NCBI RefSeq assembly: GCF_000279535.1 | Contig: NZ_ALCH01000002.1 | Span: 62,001 to 126,000, forward strand | Reading direction: 5' to 3' | Origin: Streptococcus infantis SPAR10 | Lineage (GTDB): Bacteria > Bacillota > Bacilli > Lactobacillales > Streptococcaceae | Length of the DNA stretch: 64,000 nt | Shown: positions 1 through 9,474 of the stretch, one piece after another | Layout of the letters: each line of letters starts with the position of its first letter | Position numbering within the stretch: position 1 is the first letter of the stretch | Notes under the pieces: model-generated | Databases searched by the model: none | The model's input: only the letters and a program-made list of their open reading frames with translations | What the model was told of the DNA's origin: nothing | Position numbers and translations under genes: made by a program

Positions 1-1442
1 TTGTCAACACAGCCTTACATGACAAGGTTGATACAGTTAGTGTTGTAGTGGATGTTGTGACTTGTGATTTTAAAGAATTGCATCCGACTGAAGGTTACAA
101 GAAGATGGCAGCCGTGACCTTGCCAGATTACCATGTTGAAGATTTGGATGGCCATGTCCTTGAAGCCAAGATTGAAGACTTGGGAGCAAATTTTGGCTAT
201 ACTTTGCCTAAGGATAAATTCCGCCAACCATATATTGCACGCCAAGTGCGCGTGACAATCCCAGTCCACCTTGCTCCGCTTTCTTGGGCAAGCTTCCAAT
301 TGGTCGAAGGTCAAGTAAATCACCGTGATGGTATTTACCAAAATGGAGTAATTGATACACCATTCGTAACAGTCAGTGTGGATGAAGGAATCACAGTCTA
401 TGACAAGACTACTAACGAAGCTTACGAAGATTTCATCCAATTCGAGGACCGTGGAGATATTGGTAACGAGTACATTTACTTCCAGCCGAAAGGAACTGAT
501 CCAATTTATGCTCAACTGAAAGGTTATGAAGTCTTAGAAAACAATGCTCGCTATGCTAAGGTATTGCTCAAACATGACTTGACTATTCCAGTTAGCGCAG
601 ATGAAAGATTGGATGCAGAACAAAGAGGGATCATCGAGTTCATGAAACGAGATGCAGGTCGTTCAGAAGAGTTGACAACTATTCCTCTTGAAACTGAGAT
701 GACCGTCTTTGTGGACAATCCACAGATTCGCTTTAAAACTCGCTTTACCAACACAGCCAAGGATCACCGCATTCGTCTCTTGGTGAAAACTCATAACACT
801 CGTCCAAGCAATGATTCTGAAAGCATCTATGAAGTTGTGACACGGCCAAATAAACCAGCAGCTTCTTGGGAAAATCCTGAAAATCCACAACACCAACAAG
901 CCTTTGTAAGCTTGTATGATGACGTAAAAGGAGTAACCGTATCCAATAAAGGATTGCATGAATACGAAATCCTTGGAGACGACACCATGGCTGTAACCCT
1001 TCTTCGTGCTTCAGGCGAACTTGGTGACTGGGGTTACTTCCCAACGCCGGAAGCTCAGTGCTTGCGTGATATCGAAGTTGAATTTGCAGTAGAATGTCAC
1101 CAAGCAGGGGAACGCTTCTCAGCTTTCCGTCGTGCCAAAGCCTTCCAGGTGTCATTTACAGCTCTTCAAGTTGCAAAACAAGAGGGTAGCGTTGCAGCAA
1201 CGGGTAGCCTCTTTAACCATCCGGCTCTGAACTTGCCACAAGTATGCCCAACAGCCTTTAAGGTGGCTGAGAATGAAGAAGGTTATGTCCTTCGTTACTA
1301 CAACATGAGTCAAGAAAATATCCGTGTGTCTGAAAAACAACAAACTATTCTTGACTTGTTGGAACGCCCATACCCAGTCCATTCAGGACTATTGGCACCA
1401 CAGGAAATTCGTACAGAACTCATTCAAAAAGAAGAAATTTAA
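1..1442 (+). CDS. Alpha-mannosidase, GH38 family, C-terminal part (5' truncated)
   Basis: The frame is open from base 3 to the TAA at 1440-1442, about 479 codons, and the N-terminus lies outside the window. What remains looks like the beta-rich middle and C-terminal part of a family 38 alpha-mannosidase. The catalytic metal site and nucleophile would be upstream and cannot be checked. GH38 enzymes trim alpha-linked mannose from high-mannose N-glycans. In pneumococci the equivalent gene lies directly before a ROK kinase and the GH20C hexosaminidase, exactly as here, and is cytoplasmic. The protein ends in a charged tail. A hairpin at 1471-1509 separates it from the ROK gene. The family call rests mainly on context and remembered similarity. 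Confidence 0.8.
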   Translation, partial: VNTALHDKVDTVSVVVDVVTCDFKELHPTEGYKKMAAVTLPDYHVEDLDGHVLEAKIEDLGANFGYTLPKDKFRQPYIARQVRVTIPVHLAPLSWASFQLVEGQVNHRDGIYQNGVIDTPFVTVSVDEGITVYDKTTNEAYEDFIQFEDRGDIGNEYIYFQPKGTDPIYAQLKGYEVLENNARYAKVLLKHDLTIPVSADERLDAEQRGIIEFMKRDAGRSEELTTIPLETEMTVFVDNPQIRFKTRFTNTAKDHRIRLLVKTHNTRPSNDSESIYEVVTRPNKPAASWENPENPQHQQAFVSLYDDVKGVTVSNKGLHEYEILGDDTMAVTLLRASGELGDWGYFPTPEAQCLRDIEVEFAVECHQAGERFSAFRRAKAFQVSFTALQVAKQEGSVAATGSLFNHPALNLPQVCPTAFKVAENEEGYVLRYYNMSQENIRVSEKQQTILDLLERPYPVHSGLLAPQEIRTELIQKEEI

Positions 1443-1470
1443 TTTCAAAAAGTAAACATAAAAAGAAAGG

Positions 1471-1513
1471 AGGAGCGAAAAAGTAAGAACAAACTGCTGA
1501 TTCGCTCCTTTTT
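1471..1513 (+). promoter_or_regulatory. Hairpin with T-run just before the ROK gene
   Basis: AGGAGCGAA (1471-1479) and TTCGCTCCT (1501-1509) form a perfect 9-bp stem around a 21-nt loop, followed by a T5 run (1509-1513). The ROK ribosome site AGGTGA begins three bases later, so this resembles an attenuator or weak intrinsic terminator inside the operon. The left arm overlaps an AAGGAGG sequence that has no start codon after it. Confidence 0.5.
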
Positions 1514-1526
1514 GCAGGTGAAAGCA

Positions 1527-2396
1527 ATGACCATTGCAACGATTGATATCGGAGGGACTGGCATTAAGTTTGCTAGTCTAACTCCTGATGGAAAGATTTT
1601 AGATAAAACCAGCACCCCAACTCCAGAAACTCTGGAAGATTTGCTAGCTTGGTTGGACCAACGCTTATCGGAACAAGACTACAGTGGAATCGCTATGAGT
1701 GTTCCAGGAGCGGTCAATCAAGAAACAGGTGTGATTGAGGGGATTAGTGCCATTCCTTATATCCATGGTTTTTCATGGTACCAGGCCCTTTCTCATCACC
1801 AGCTACCTATCCATCTAGAAAATGATGCCAACTGTGTTGGACTTAGTGAACTGCTAGCTCATCCTGAGATTGAAAATGCAGCCTGTGTTGTCATTGGCAC
1901 AGGGATTGGCGGTGCTATGATTATCAATGGCAAAATTCACCGTGGTCGCCATGGCTTGGGTGGAGAGTTTGGTTACATGACAACTATCGAACCAGCAGAA
2001 AAACTCAATAACTGGTCACAACTAGCTTCTACAGGAAACATGGTTCGTTATGTCATTGAAAAATCAGGTCAGTCAGACTGGGATGGCCGTAAGGTTTACC
2101 AAGAGGCTGCAGCAGGTAATGCCCTTTGCCAAGAAGCCATTGAGCGTATGAATCGTAATCTAGCTCAAGGACTACTCAATATTCAGTACCTGATCGACCC
2201 AGATGTCATTAGCCTAGGTGGCTCTATCAGTCAGAACCCAGATTTTATCAAAGGGGTGCAAAAAGCGGTAGAGGTCTTTGTGGAAAGATATGAAGAATAT
2301 ACAATTGCGCCAGTAATCCAAGCTTGTACCTATCAGGCGGATGCCAATCTCTACGGTGCCCTTGTCAACTGGTTACAGGAGGAAAACCAATGGTAA
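1527..2396 (+). CDS. ROK family sugar kinase or regulator-like protein
   Basis: This is a 289-residue ROK protein. The N-terminus carries the ATP phosphate-binding motif [10 protein letters not shown], the middle has ENDANC (sugar contacts), and GTGIGGAMI plus a [10 protein letters not shown] stretch form the ROK signature. The usual zinc cluster of Cys residues after that signature is not visible, as in several streptococcal ROK kinases. There is no N-terminal helix-turn-helix, so a kinase is more likely than a repressor. Its position between a mannosidase and a hexosaminidase suggests phosphorylation of a monosaccharide released from N-glycans, though the substrate is inferred. The ATG at 1527 follows AGGTGA at a good distance. 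A TTG five codons earlier lies in the hairpin T-run and is unlikely. The 3' end overlaps the next gene by 7 nt. Confidence 0.85.
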   Translation: MTIATIDIGGTGIKFASLTPDGKILDKTSTPTPETLEDLLAWLDQRLSEQDYSGIAMSVPGAVNQETGVIEGISAIPYIHGFSWYQALSHHQLPIHLENDANCVGLSELLAHPEIENAACVVIGTGIGGAMIINGKIHRGRHGLGGEFGYMTTIEPAEKLNNWSQLASTGNMVRYVIEKSGQSDWDGRKVYQEAAAGNALCQEAIERMNRNLAQGLLNIQYLIDPDVISLGGSISQNPDFIKGVQKAVEVFVERYEEYTIAPVIQACTYQADANLYGALVNWLQEENQW

Positions 2397-4270
2397 ATTT
2401 TACCGGAATTAGCAGTAAACAACAGCAAGCTATAGACTTACTTCAAAAGCATATTTCTCTACCAGATGTAGAAGTGGCAGTCGCTCAGTCTGACCAAGCT
2501 TCTATCTCTATCAAGGGTGAGGACGGAAGCTATCAATTGACTTATCGCAAACCTCACCAACTCTATCGCGCCTTGTCTGTGCTAGCAACAGCTTTGGTAG
2601 AAGGTGATAAGGTAGAGATTGAAGAACAAGCGGCTTATGAAGATTTAGCCTACATGGCTGACTGTTCGCGAAATGCGGTTCTAAATGTTGCATCAGCCAA
2701 GCAGATGATTGAAGTCTTGGCTCTGATGGGTTATTCAATCTTTGAGCTCTACATGGAAGACACCTATCAGATTGAAGGGCAACCTTATTTTGGCTATTTC
2801 CGCGGGGCTTATTCAGCTGAAGAATTACAGGAAATCGAAGCTTATGCCCAGCAGTTTGACATGACTTTTGTTCCTTGTATCCAGACCTTGGCTCACTTAT
2901 CAGCCTTTGTCAAATGGGGTGTCAAAGAAGTTCAGCAACTTCGTGATGTAGAGGACATTCTCCTCATCGGTGAAGAAAAGGTTTATGATTTGATTGACGG
3001 GATGTTTGCCACTTTGTCTAAGCTACAAACACGCAAGGTCAATATCGGCATGGACGAAGCCCACTTGGTTGGTTTGGGACGCTATTTGATTCTCAATGGT
3101 GTTGTGGATCGTAGTCTCCTTATGTGCCAACACTTGGAGCGCGTGCTGGATATTGCAGACAAGTATGGTTTCCACTGCCAGATGTGGAGCGATATGTTCT
3201 TCAAACTCATGTCAGCAGATGGCCAGTACGACCGTGATGTCGAAATTCCAGAGGAAACACGCGTTTATCTTGACCGTCTAAAAGACCGTGTGACCTTGGT
3301 TTACTGGGATTATTATCAGGATAGCGAAGAAAAATACAACCGTAACTTCGGTAATCACCACAAGATTAGCCAGGATATTGCCTTTGCAGGTGGTGCTTGG
3401 AAGTGGATTGGTTTCACACCACACAACCATTTCAGTCGTCTCATCGCTGTCGAAGCAAACAAAGCCTGCCGTGCTAATCAGATCAAAGAAGTCATTGTGA
3501 CTGGTTGGGGAGACAATGGTGGTGAAACAGCTCAGTTCTCTATTCTGCCAAGCTTGCAAATCTGGGCAGAACTCAGCTACCGCAATGATTTAGACCGTTT
3601 GTCAGCTCATTTCAAGACCAATACAGGTCTACCGGTTGAGGACTTCATGCAACTTGATCTTGCCAACCTCTTGCCAGATCTACCAGATAATCTCAGCGGG
3701 ATCAACCCCAATCGCTATGTCTTTTATCAGGATGTTCTCTGTCCAATCCTTGATAAGCACATGACTCCTGAACAGGACAAGCCTCACTTTGCCCAGGCAG
3801 CGGAGACTCTTTCTGCTATTAAAGAAAAAGCAGGAAACTATGCTTATCTCTTTGAAACCCAGGCCCAGTTGAATGCTATTTTAAGTGGCAAGGTGGATGT
3901 GGGCCGACGCATTCGTCAAGCCTATCAAAAAGGTGATAAAGAGAGCTTGCAACAAATTGCTAGGGAAGAATTACCAAAATTAAGAAGCCAGATTGAAACC
4001 TTCCACAAGCTCTTTAGCCACCAATGGTTGAAAGAAAACAAGGTCTTTGGCTTGGATACAGTGGACATCCGTATGGGTGGCCTATTGCAACGAATCAAGC
4101 GAGCAGAAAGTCGCATTGAAAACTACCTAGCAGGCGAAATCTCTCGTATCGATGAGTTGGAAGTAGAGATTTTGCCATTCAACGATTTCTACGGAGATAA
4201 GGACTTCGCAGCCACAACGGCTAATCAATGGCATACCATTGCGACAGCTTCGACTATTTATACGACCTAG
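2390..4270 (+). CDS. Exo-beta-N-acetylhexosaminidase, GH20 (GH20C type)
   Basis: A 626-residue protein, essentially the length of pneumococcal GH20C, with no signal peptide, so it acts in the cytoplasm. GH20 enzymes remove terminal beta-linked GlcNAc or GalNAc by substrate-assisted catalysis using an Asp-Glu pair. A GMDEAH motif places such a pair at D222-E223. Upstream is a small alpha/beta domain, then the TIM barrel, with W-rich segments ([22 protein letters not shown]) that typically line the sugar pocket. The ATG at 2390 follows AGGAGG and overlaps the ROK stop, so the two genes are translationally coupled. Together with the mannosidase it would finish dismantling imported N-glycan fragments. 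Confidence 0.85.
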   Translation: MVNFTGISSKQQQAIDLLQKHISLPDVEVAVAQSDQASISIKGEDGSYQLTYRKPHQLYRALSVLATALVEGDKVEIEEQAAYEDLAYMADCSRNAVLNVASAKQMIEVLALMGYSIFELYMEDTYQIEGQPYFGYFRGAYSAEELQEIEAYAQQFDMTFVPCIQTLAHLSAFVKWGVKEVQQLRDVEDILLIGEEKVYDLIDGMFATLSKLQTRKVNIGMDEAHLVGLGRYLILNGVVDRSLLMCQHLERVLDIADKYGFHCQMWSDMFFKLMSADGQYDRDVEIPEETRVYLDRLKDRVTLVYWDYYQDSEEKYNRNFGNHHKISQDIAFAGGAWKWIGFTPHNHFSRLIAVEANKACRANQIKEVIVTGWGDNGGETAQFSILPSLQIWAELSYRNDLDRLSAHFKTNTGLPVEDFMQLDLANLLPDLPDNLSGINPNRYVFYQDVLCPILDKHMTPEQDKPHFAQAAETLSAIKEKAGNYAYLFETQAQLNAILSGKVDVGRRIRQAYQKGDKESLQQIAREELPKLRSQIETFHKLFSHQWLKENKVFGLDTVDIRMGGLLQRIKRAESRIENYLAGEISRIDELEVEILPFNDFYGDKDFAATTANQWHTIATASTIYTT

Positions 4271-4326
4271 AAAAACTCTATTCAGAAAAGAAGTTTCCCG
4301 TGAAACCTATTCTTATATAAAAAGTT

Positions 4327-4356
4327 CTCCACATAAAATAATTTGTGGAGTTTTTT
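4327..4356 (+). terminator. Terminator after the glycosidase operon
   Basis: CTCCACA (4327-4333) pairs with TGTGGAG (4344-4350) and is followed by six T residues. Confidence 0.75.
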
Positions 4357-4393
4357 CTATAATTTGTAGTTTAAACTGTCCTAAAAATAAGAG

Positions 4394-4418
4394 TATACTA
4401 TTTTTGTAAACGTTATCA
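4394..4418 (+). promoter_or_regulatory. ngt promoter -10 and cre (CcpA) site
   Basis: A TATACT -10 box lies at 4394-4399, with only a weak -35 (TTAAAC, 17 bp upstream). Immediately downstream, 4404-4418 matches the cre consensus WTGNAANCGNWNNCA at every fixed position (TTGTAAACGTTATCA). A cre over the transcription start normally means repression by CcpA when preferred sugars are present. Confidence 0.75.
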
Positions 4419-4470
4419 AGTTTAAAAATGTGAGATTATGAAGTTTTAGAAAATAAAAAGGGAGGAAATT

Positions 4471-5400
4471 ATGAACAAGTTTTCAAAAACTTTAAGAGAT
4501 AATTGGATTTTTCTCTTAATGGTTCTACCAGGAACAATTTGGTTGATTTTATTCTTCTACATTCCAGTTTTTGGGAATGTGGTTGCCTTCAAAGACTACC
4601 ATATGACTGGTGAAGGATTCGTCCACAGTATTATAAATAGTAGATGGGTCGGACTAGATAACTTTAAATTCTTGTTTAGTTCCAAGGATGCCTTTGTCAT
4701 CACTCGAAACACAGTACTTTACAACCTTGGATTTATCTTTATCGGTTTGGTTGTGTCAGTTGGTATCGCCATTATCCTTAGTGAACTTCGCTCTAAGCAA
4801 ATGGTTAAAATCTACCAAACATCTATGTTATTCCCTTACTTCCTATCTTGGGTTATCATCAGTTTCTTTACAGATGCATTCCTAAATATCGATAAAGGGC
4901 TTATCAACCATACCTTAGAAGCTCTAGGGATGAAGGGTATTAACTTCTACGCTGATGTCAGTATCTGGCCTTACCTCCTCCTCTTCCTAGGTATCTGGAA
5001 AGGCTTTGGATATAGTAGTGTGATGTACTACGCAACGATCATGGGTATTGACCCAACTTACTACGAAGCAGCGACAGTGGACGGTGCTAGCAAATGGCAA
5101 CGTATCCGTAACGTAACCATCCCTCAGTTGACACCGCTTGTGACAGTATTGACCATCCTTGCAGTCGGAAACATCTTCCGTGCAGACTTCGGTCTCTTCT
5201 ACCAAATCCCTCACAACGCAGGTCAGCTCTATAGTGTAACAAATGTATTGGACGTCTATGTCTTTAACGGATTGACTCAGACAGCAGATATCGGTATGGC
5301 TTCAGCAGCCGGTCTCTACCAGTCAGTCGTCGGTTTGATTCTCGTTATCCTATCAAACTTACTTGCAAGACGTGTTGATCCTAACTCAGCACTATTCTAG
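4471..5400 (+). CDS. ngtP1: ABC sugar transporter permease, NgtP1-like
   Basis: A 309-residue inner-membrane permease of the binding-protein-dependent sugar transporter class (LplB/UgpA type) with about six hydrophobic segments. The cytoplasmic EAA loop is visible near residue 200 (EAATVDGASKWQRIRNVTIP), the contact point for an ATPase. No ATPase gene is nearby. In streptococci such systems usually share the multitask ATPase MsmK (RafK), which is background knowledge. In pneumococcus the homologous permease-permease-binding protein set, in this same order, imports N-glycan fragments (NgtP1-NgtP2-NgtS). The name is assigned from that order and from the adjacent glycosidases. The ATG has a strong GGGAGG site upstream. 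Confidence 0.75.
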   Translation: MNKFSKTLRDNWIFLLMVLPGTIWLILFFYIPVFGNVVAFKDYHMTGEGFVHSIINSRWVGLDNFKFLFSSKDAFVITRNTVLYNLGFIFIGLVVSVGIAIILSELRSKQMVKIYQTSMLFPYFLSWVIISFFTDAFLNIDKGLINHTLEALGMKGINFYADVSIWPYLLLFLGIWKGFGYSSVMYYATIMGIDPTYYEAATVDGASKWQRIRNVTIPQLTPLVTVLTILAVGNIFRADFGLFYQIPHNAGQLYSVTNVLDVYVFNGLTQTADIGMASAAGLYQSVVGLILVILSNLLARRVDPNSALF

Positions 5401-5413
5401 AAAGGAGGAGCAT

Positions 5414-6334
5414 ATGGCAAAAAAAATTCAAAAAGAAAAAATTGATAATGTTGGCATACACTCCTTCAGCAAAAAGGCAGATATCTTCTTTAGTATCATA
5501 TCTGGTTTGCTGGCCTTCTCTTGTATCTTGCCTTTCATCTTCGTAATCATTATTTCAGTTACAGACGAAAAAAGTATTGTTCAATATGGATATAGTTTCT
5601 TCCCTTCCAAGTTTGGTGTAGATGGATTCCAATTCTTGGCTCAGTTTAAAGACAAAATTTTACAAGCGCTCTTTATCTCAGCTTTTGTAACAGTTGTTGG
5701 AACTTTGACAAACGTCTTCATCACAACAACATACGCTTATGCCATCTCACGTTCAACATTTAAGTATCGCAAATTTTTTACAATCTTTGCTCTTCTTAGT
5801 ATGTTGTTCAATGCTGGTTTGGTACCAGGCTATATTGTGGTAACTCAGTTACTTCACTTGGGTGATACTATTTGGGCCTTGATTGTTCCGATGCTTCTAT
5901 CGCCATTCAACATCATGTTGATGCGGTCTTTCTTCAAGAAAACCATTCCAGAAGCAATCCTCGAATCAGCTCGTATCGATGGTGCTAGCGAGGCGCGGAT
6001 CTTCTTCCAAATCTGTTTACCACTCTCTCTTCCAGGGATCGCGACTATCACACTTTTGACAGCACTTGGATTCTGGAACGACTGGTTCAATGCCCTTCTT
6101 TACATCAAGAGTGACAACTTGTATCCATTGCAATATTTGCTCATGCAAATTCAAAACAACATGGATTACATTGCTAAGTCAGTTGGTATGTCAGGACAGC
6201 TTGCGGTTGCCCTACCAAAAGAAACAGGTCGTATGGCCATGGTCGTAGTTGCGACTGTCCCAATTGCGATTCTCTATCCTTTCTTCCAACGCTACTTTGT
6301 AAAAGGTTTGACTATCGGTGGTGTTAAAGAATAA
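5414..6334 (+). CDS. ngtP2: ABC sugar transporter permease, NgtP2-like
   Basis: A 306-residue second permease of the same transporter (LplC/UgpE type), with about six membrane spans and an EAA-type loop (ESARIDGASEARIFFQICLP). The start chosen is the ATG at 5414, preceded by AAAGGAGG. An in-frame ATG upstream would lie inside ngtP1 and lacks such a site. The gap to ngtP1 is 13 nt, so the two are co-transcribed. It would form the heterodimeric channel with the preceding protein. The substrate assignment shares the uncertainty given for ngtP1. Confidence 0.75.
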   Translation: MAKKIQKEKIDNVGIHSFSKKADIFFSIISGLLAFSCILPFIFVIIISVTDEKSIVQYGYSFFPSKFGVDGFQFLAQFKDKILQALFISAFVTVVGTLTNVFITTTYAYAISRSTFKYRKFFTIFALLSMLFNAGLVPGYIVVTQLLHLGDTIWALIVPMLLSPFNIMLMRSFFKKTIPEAILESARIDGASEARIFFQICLPLSLPGIATITLLTALGFWNDWFNALLYIKSDNLYPLQYLLMQIQNNMDYIAKSVGMSGQLAVALPKETGRMAMVVVATVPIAILYPFFQRYFVKGLTIGGVKE

Positions 6335-6439
6335 GAGACACTGAGAAACAAGTTTTCTCTACCCTATCTAACTTTTCTTTGTTGAAAAGTAGATCACTAA
6401 AATTGTTTTAAATTTAAAAATAAAAAAGGAGTTTTTATC

Positions 6440-7924
6440 ATGAAAAACTGGAAAAAATATGCTTTTGCATCTGCTAGCCTTGTAGCTTTGGCTGCTAGCC
6501 TCGCTGCTTGTGGAAACCTTAAAGGTAACAACCAAAAAGCTGCTGACTCAGCTTCAGGTGACAAAACTGTTATCAAGATGTACCAAATCGGTGACAAACC
6601 AGATAACTTGGATGAGTTGCTAGAAAATGCAAACAAAATCATCGGAGAAAAAGTTGGTGCTAAATTAGATATCCAATATCTTGGATGGGGTGACTACAGC
6701 AAGAAAATGTCAGTTATCACTTCATCAGGTGAAAACTATGATATCGCATTTGCAGATAACTACGTTGTAAACGCTCAAAAAGGTGCTTATGCTGACTTGA
6801 CAGAATTGTACAAGAAAGAAGGAGCTGACCTTTACAAAGCGCTTGACCCAGCTTACATCAAAGGTAACACTGTAAACGGTAAGATTTATTCTGTTCCAGT
6901 TGCAGCTAACGTTGCATCTTCACAAAACTTTGCTTTCAACGGCCCACTTCTTGAAAAATATGGAATCGATATCTCAGGTGTAACTTCATACGAAACACTT
7001 GAACCAGTATTGAAACAAATCAAAGAAAAAGCTCCAGACGTAATGCCATTCGCTGTTGGTAAAAACTTTATCCCGTCAGAAAACTTTGACTACCCAGTTG
7101 CAAATGGTCTTCCATTCGTTATCGACCTTGAAGGCGACACTACTAAGATCGTAAACCGTTACGAAGTTCCTCGTTTCGTAGAACACTTGAAGACTCTTCA
7201 CAAATACTATGAAGCAGGATACATTCCAAAAGACGTAGCAACAAGTGAAACTTCATATGACCTTACTCAAGATACTTGGCTTGTTCGTGAAGAAACAGTA
7301 GGACCAGCTGACTACGGTAGCAGCTTGCTTTCTCGTGTTGCTAACAGAGACATCCAAATCAAACCATTTACTAACTTCATCAAGAAAAACCAAACAACTC
7401 AAGTTGCAAACTTTGTAATCTCAAACAACTCTAAGAACAAAGAAAAAGCAATGGAAGTGTTGAACCTCTTGAACACTAACCCAGAACTCTTGAACGGCCT
7501 TGTTTACGGTCCAGAAGGCAAGAACTGGGAAAAAGTTGCAGGTAAAGAAAACCGTGTTAAAGTCCTTGATGGATACAAAGGAAACACTCACATGTCAGGA
7601 TGGAACACTGGTAACAACTGGATCCTTTACATCAACGAAAACGTTACAGATGAGCAAATTGCACAATCTAAGAAAGACTTGGAAACTGCAAAAGAATCTC
7701 CAGCGCTTGGATTCATCTTCAACACTGACAACGTGAAATCTGAAATCTCAGCTATCACTAACACTATGCAACAATTCGATACAGCTATCAACACTGGTAC
7801 TGTAGACCCAGAAAAAGCTATTCCAGAATTGATGGAAAAACTTAAATCTGAAGGTGCTTACCAAAAAGTATTGGATGAAATGCAAAAACAATACGACGAA
7901 TTCTTGAAAAACAAAAAATCATAA
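6440..7924 (+). CDS. ngtS: Sugar-binding lipoprotein, NgtS-like
   Basis: A 494-residue extracellular solute-binding lipoprotein. The signal peptide ends in the lipobox LAAC, with C24 as the lipidated cysteine. The mature part has the layout of family 1 solute-binding proteins with a C-terminal helical region. It would capture oligosaccharide at the outer face of the membrane and deliver it to the two permeases. The gene follows ngtP2 after 105 nt with an AAAAGGAG site, and a strong terminator closes the operon. Codon use is highly biased (GTT, GCT, GAA), as in abundant streptococcal surface lipoproteins. The N-glycan ligand is inferred from pneumococcal NgtS. Confidence 0.78.
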   Translation: MKNWKKYAFASASLVALAASLAACGNLKGNNQKAADSASGDKTVIKMYQIGDKPDNLDELLENANKIIGEKVGAKLDIQYLGWGDYSKKMSVITSSGENYDIAFADNYVVNAQKGAYADLTELYKKEGADLYKALDPAYIKGNTVNGKIYSVPVAANVASSQNFAFNGPLLEKYGIDISGVTSYETLEPVLKQIKEKAPDVMPFAVGKNFIPSENFDYPVANGLPFVIDLEGDTTKIVNRYEVPRFVEHLKTLHKYYEAGYIPKDVATSETSYDLTQDTWLVREETVGPADYGSSLLSRVANRDIQIKPFTNFIKKNQTTQVANFVISNNSKNKEKAMEVLNLLNTNPELLNGLVYGPEGKNWEKVAGKENRVKVLDGYKGNTHMSGWNTGNNWILYINENVTDEQIAQSKKDLETAKESPALGFIFNTDNVKSEISAITNTMQQFDTAINTGTVDPEKAIPELMEKLKSEGAYQKVLDEMQKQYDEFLKNKKS

Positions 7925-7961
7925 GATAGATTGATTTCGTGTATTCATTCCTAAAAGATGC

Positions 7962-8011
7962 GATCACTGCCTTGTCTGGATTTTTCCAGACGGGGTGGTG
8001 ATTCTTTTTTT
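7962..8011 (+). terminator. Strong terminator after ngtS
   Basis: An approximately 18-bp stem (7963-7980 with 7985-8002), including some G-T wobble pairs and a TTTT loop, is followed by seven T residues at 8005-8011. Confidence 0.85.
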
Positions 8012-8234
8012 GAGCAAATACATATAATTATCTGTGTTTGAAATCCAGACATTTGCCTTACAAGTAGCGTTGATAATAGGTACATGAAAAATACCATCTA
8101 CTCCTAAAAATCAGTGCAATTTTTTCTGGATTCGAAATCTTATCAGTCTTGTTTTTTTAGATCATGATTAGTAATTTATTCAAGACAGGCCATGGATATC
8201 TTTTTGTTAATTTTTCTTCTTCAAATATTTAATT

Positions 8235-8266
8235 AAAACAAGATCTGAAAATGGGTCTTGTTTTTT
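8235..8266 (+). terminator. Terminator-like hairpin with no assigned gene upstream
   Basis: AAAACAAGA (8235-8243) pairs with TCTTGTTTT (8256-8264), followed by more T residues. No gene directly upstream explains it. Confidence 0.6.
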
Positions 8267-8284
8267 ATTTTTCGGTCAAATAAA

Positions 8285-8313
8285 TTGCATTCGCTTTCTT
8301 GGGAGAGTATACT
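8285..8313 (+). promoter_or_regulatory. Promoter of trhO
   Basis: TTGCAT at 8285-8290, a 17-bp spacer, and TATACT at 8308-8313, a good sigma-A promoter about 50 bp before the gene. Confidence 0.7.
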
Positions 8314-8365
8314 GGTATAGTTGAATGAAAATTTCTGATAATTTAATCTTAGAAAAGAGAAGCAA

Positions 8366-9352
8366 ATGTCAAAAGATATTCGAGTTTTACTTTACTATAA
8401 ATATGTTCCCATCGAAAACGCGGAACAATTTGCTGCAGACCACTTGGCTTTCTGTAAGTCTATTGGCCTCAAGGGCCGTATCCTAGTGGCTGACGAAGGG
8501 ATCAACGGAACCGTTTCTGGTGACTACGAAACAACGCAAAAATACATGGACTACGTTCACAGCCTTCCAGGTATGGAAGACCTCTGGTTCAAGATTGATG
8601 AAGAAAGTGAGCAAGCCTTCAAGAAGATGTTTGTTCGCTACAAAAAGGAAATCGTTCACCTTGGTTTAGAGGATGATAACTTTGATAACGACATCAATCC
8701 TCTTGAAACAACAGGTGCTTACTTGTCACCAAAAGAATTCAAAGAAGCCCTTCTTGACGAAGATACAGTTGTCCTTGATACTCGTAATGACTATGAGTAC
8801 GATCTTGGGCACTTCCGTGGGGCTATCCGTCCTGACATCCGCAACTTCCGTGAATTACCACAATGGGTCCGTGATAACAAGGAAAAGTTCATGGACAAGC
8901 GTGTCGTAGTTTATTGTACAGGTGGAGTCCGCTGTGAGAAATTCTCTGGCTGGATGGTCCGTGAAGGCTACAAAGATGTCGGTCAATTGCATGGAGGAAT
9001 TGCGACTTACGGGAAAGATCCAGAAGTTCAAGGGGAACTTTGGGATGGGAAAATGTATGTCTTTGACGAACGTATTGCAGTCGATGTCAACCATGTAAAT
9101 CCAACCATTGTAGGGAAAGACTGGTTTGATGGAACACCATGTGAACGCTATGTCAACTGTGGAAATCCATTCTGTAACCGCCGTATCTTGGCATCAGAAG
9201 ACAACGAAGACAAATATCTTCGTGGTTGCTCACACGAGTGTCGTGTTCACCCACGTAATCGCTATGTTTTAGAACATGAATTGACACAAGATCAAGTCAT
9301 CGAGCGTTTAGCAGCGATTGGTGAGAACCTAGATCATTCTGAAGTCGTATAA
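8366..9352 (+). CDS. trhO: tRNA uridine(34) hydroxylase TrhO (rhodanese-domain, UPF0176)
   Basis: A 328-residue cytoplasmic protein of the TrhO (YceA) family, which hydroxylates wobble uridine 34 in several tRNAs using O2. An N-terminal alpha/beta domain (about 1-95) is followed by a rhodanese domain, with the active-site loop CTGGVRC (C184 to C190). After it comes a cysteine-rich segment ([12 protein letters not shown] and, further on, [10 protein letters not shown]) that looks like a metal site. Length and motif order fit the family. The ATG has GAAGC rather than a classical Shine-Dalgarno sequence but sits after AGAGAAG. It is a single-gene unit between its own promoter and a terminator. 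Confidence 0.9.
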   Translation: MSKDIRVLLYYKYVPIENAEQFAADHLAFCKSIGLKGRILVADEGINGTVSGDYETTQKYMDYVHSLPGMEDLWFKIDEESEQAFKKMFVRYKKEIVHLGLEDDNFDNDINPLETTGAYLSPKEFKEALLDEDTVVLDTRNDYEYDLGHFRGAIRPDIRNFRELPQWVRDNKEKFMDKRVVVYCTGGVRCEKFSGWMVREGYKDVGQLHGGIATYGKDPEVQGELWDGKMYVFDERIAVDVNHVNPTIVGKDWFDGTPCERYVNCGNPFCNRRILASEDNEDKYLRGCSHECRVHPRNRYVLEHELTQDQVIERLAAIGENLDHSEVV

Positions 9353-9360
9353 TAGTATCA

Positions 9361-9382
9361 ACAGTCCTAAAGGGCTGTTTTT
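9361..9382 (+). terminator. Terminator after trhO
   Basis: ACAGTCC (9361-9367) pairs with GGGCTGT (9372-9378), with one G-T pair, followed by a run of T residues. Confidence 0.7.
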
Positions 9383-9439
9383 CTATGCTTTTGACTAAAA
9401 AATCTTAAATTTGTTTCTGCATCTTTCAGGAAAATGGTG

Positions 9440-9462
9440 TATACTATATGTAAACGATTTCA
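9440..9462 (+). promoter_or_regulatory. -10 box and cre (CcpA) site upstream of the DUF4299-type gene
   Basis: TATACT at 9440-9445 is followed by ATGTAAACGATTTCA at 9448-9462, which meets every fixed position of WTGNAANCGNWNNCA. The arrangement matches the one in front of ngtP1, so the gene is probably under carbon catabolite control. Confidence 0.72.
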
Positions 9463-9474
9463 AAGGAGACCATT

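Larger units (their letters stand above)
7925..8365 (+). other. 441-bp spacer between ngtS and trhO
   Basis: It contains the ngtS terminator, a second terminator-like hairpin (8235-8264) and the trhO promoter. No plausible gene was found between 8012 and 8230, which is AT-rich and full of stops in the frames examined. The second terminator suggests the remains of a small transcribed unit. Confidence 0.5.

Noticed and set aside
745..1155. Antisense open frames opposite the mannosidase (136 and 98 codons)
   Set aside because: They lie wholly opposite a coding region, have no ribosome site, and the sense frame has the expected composition.
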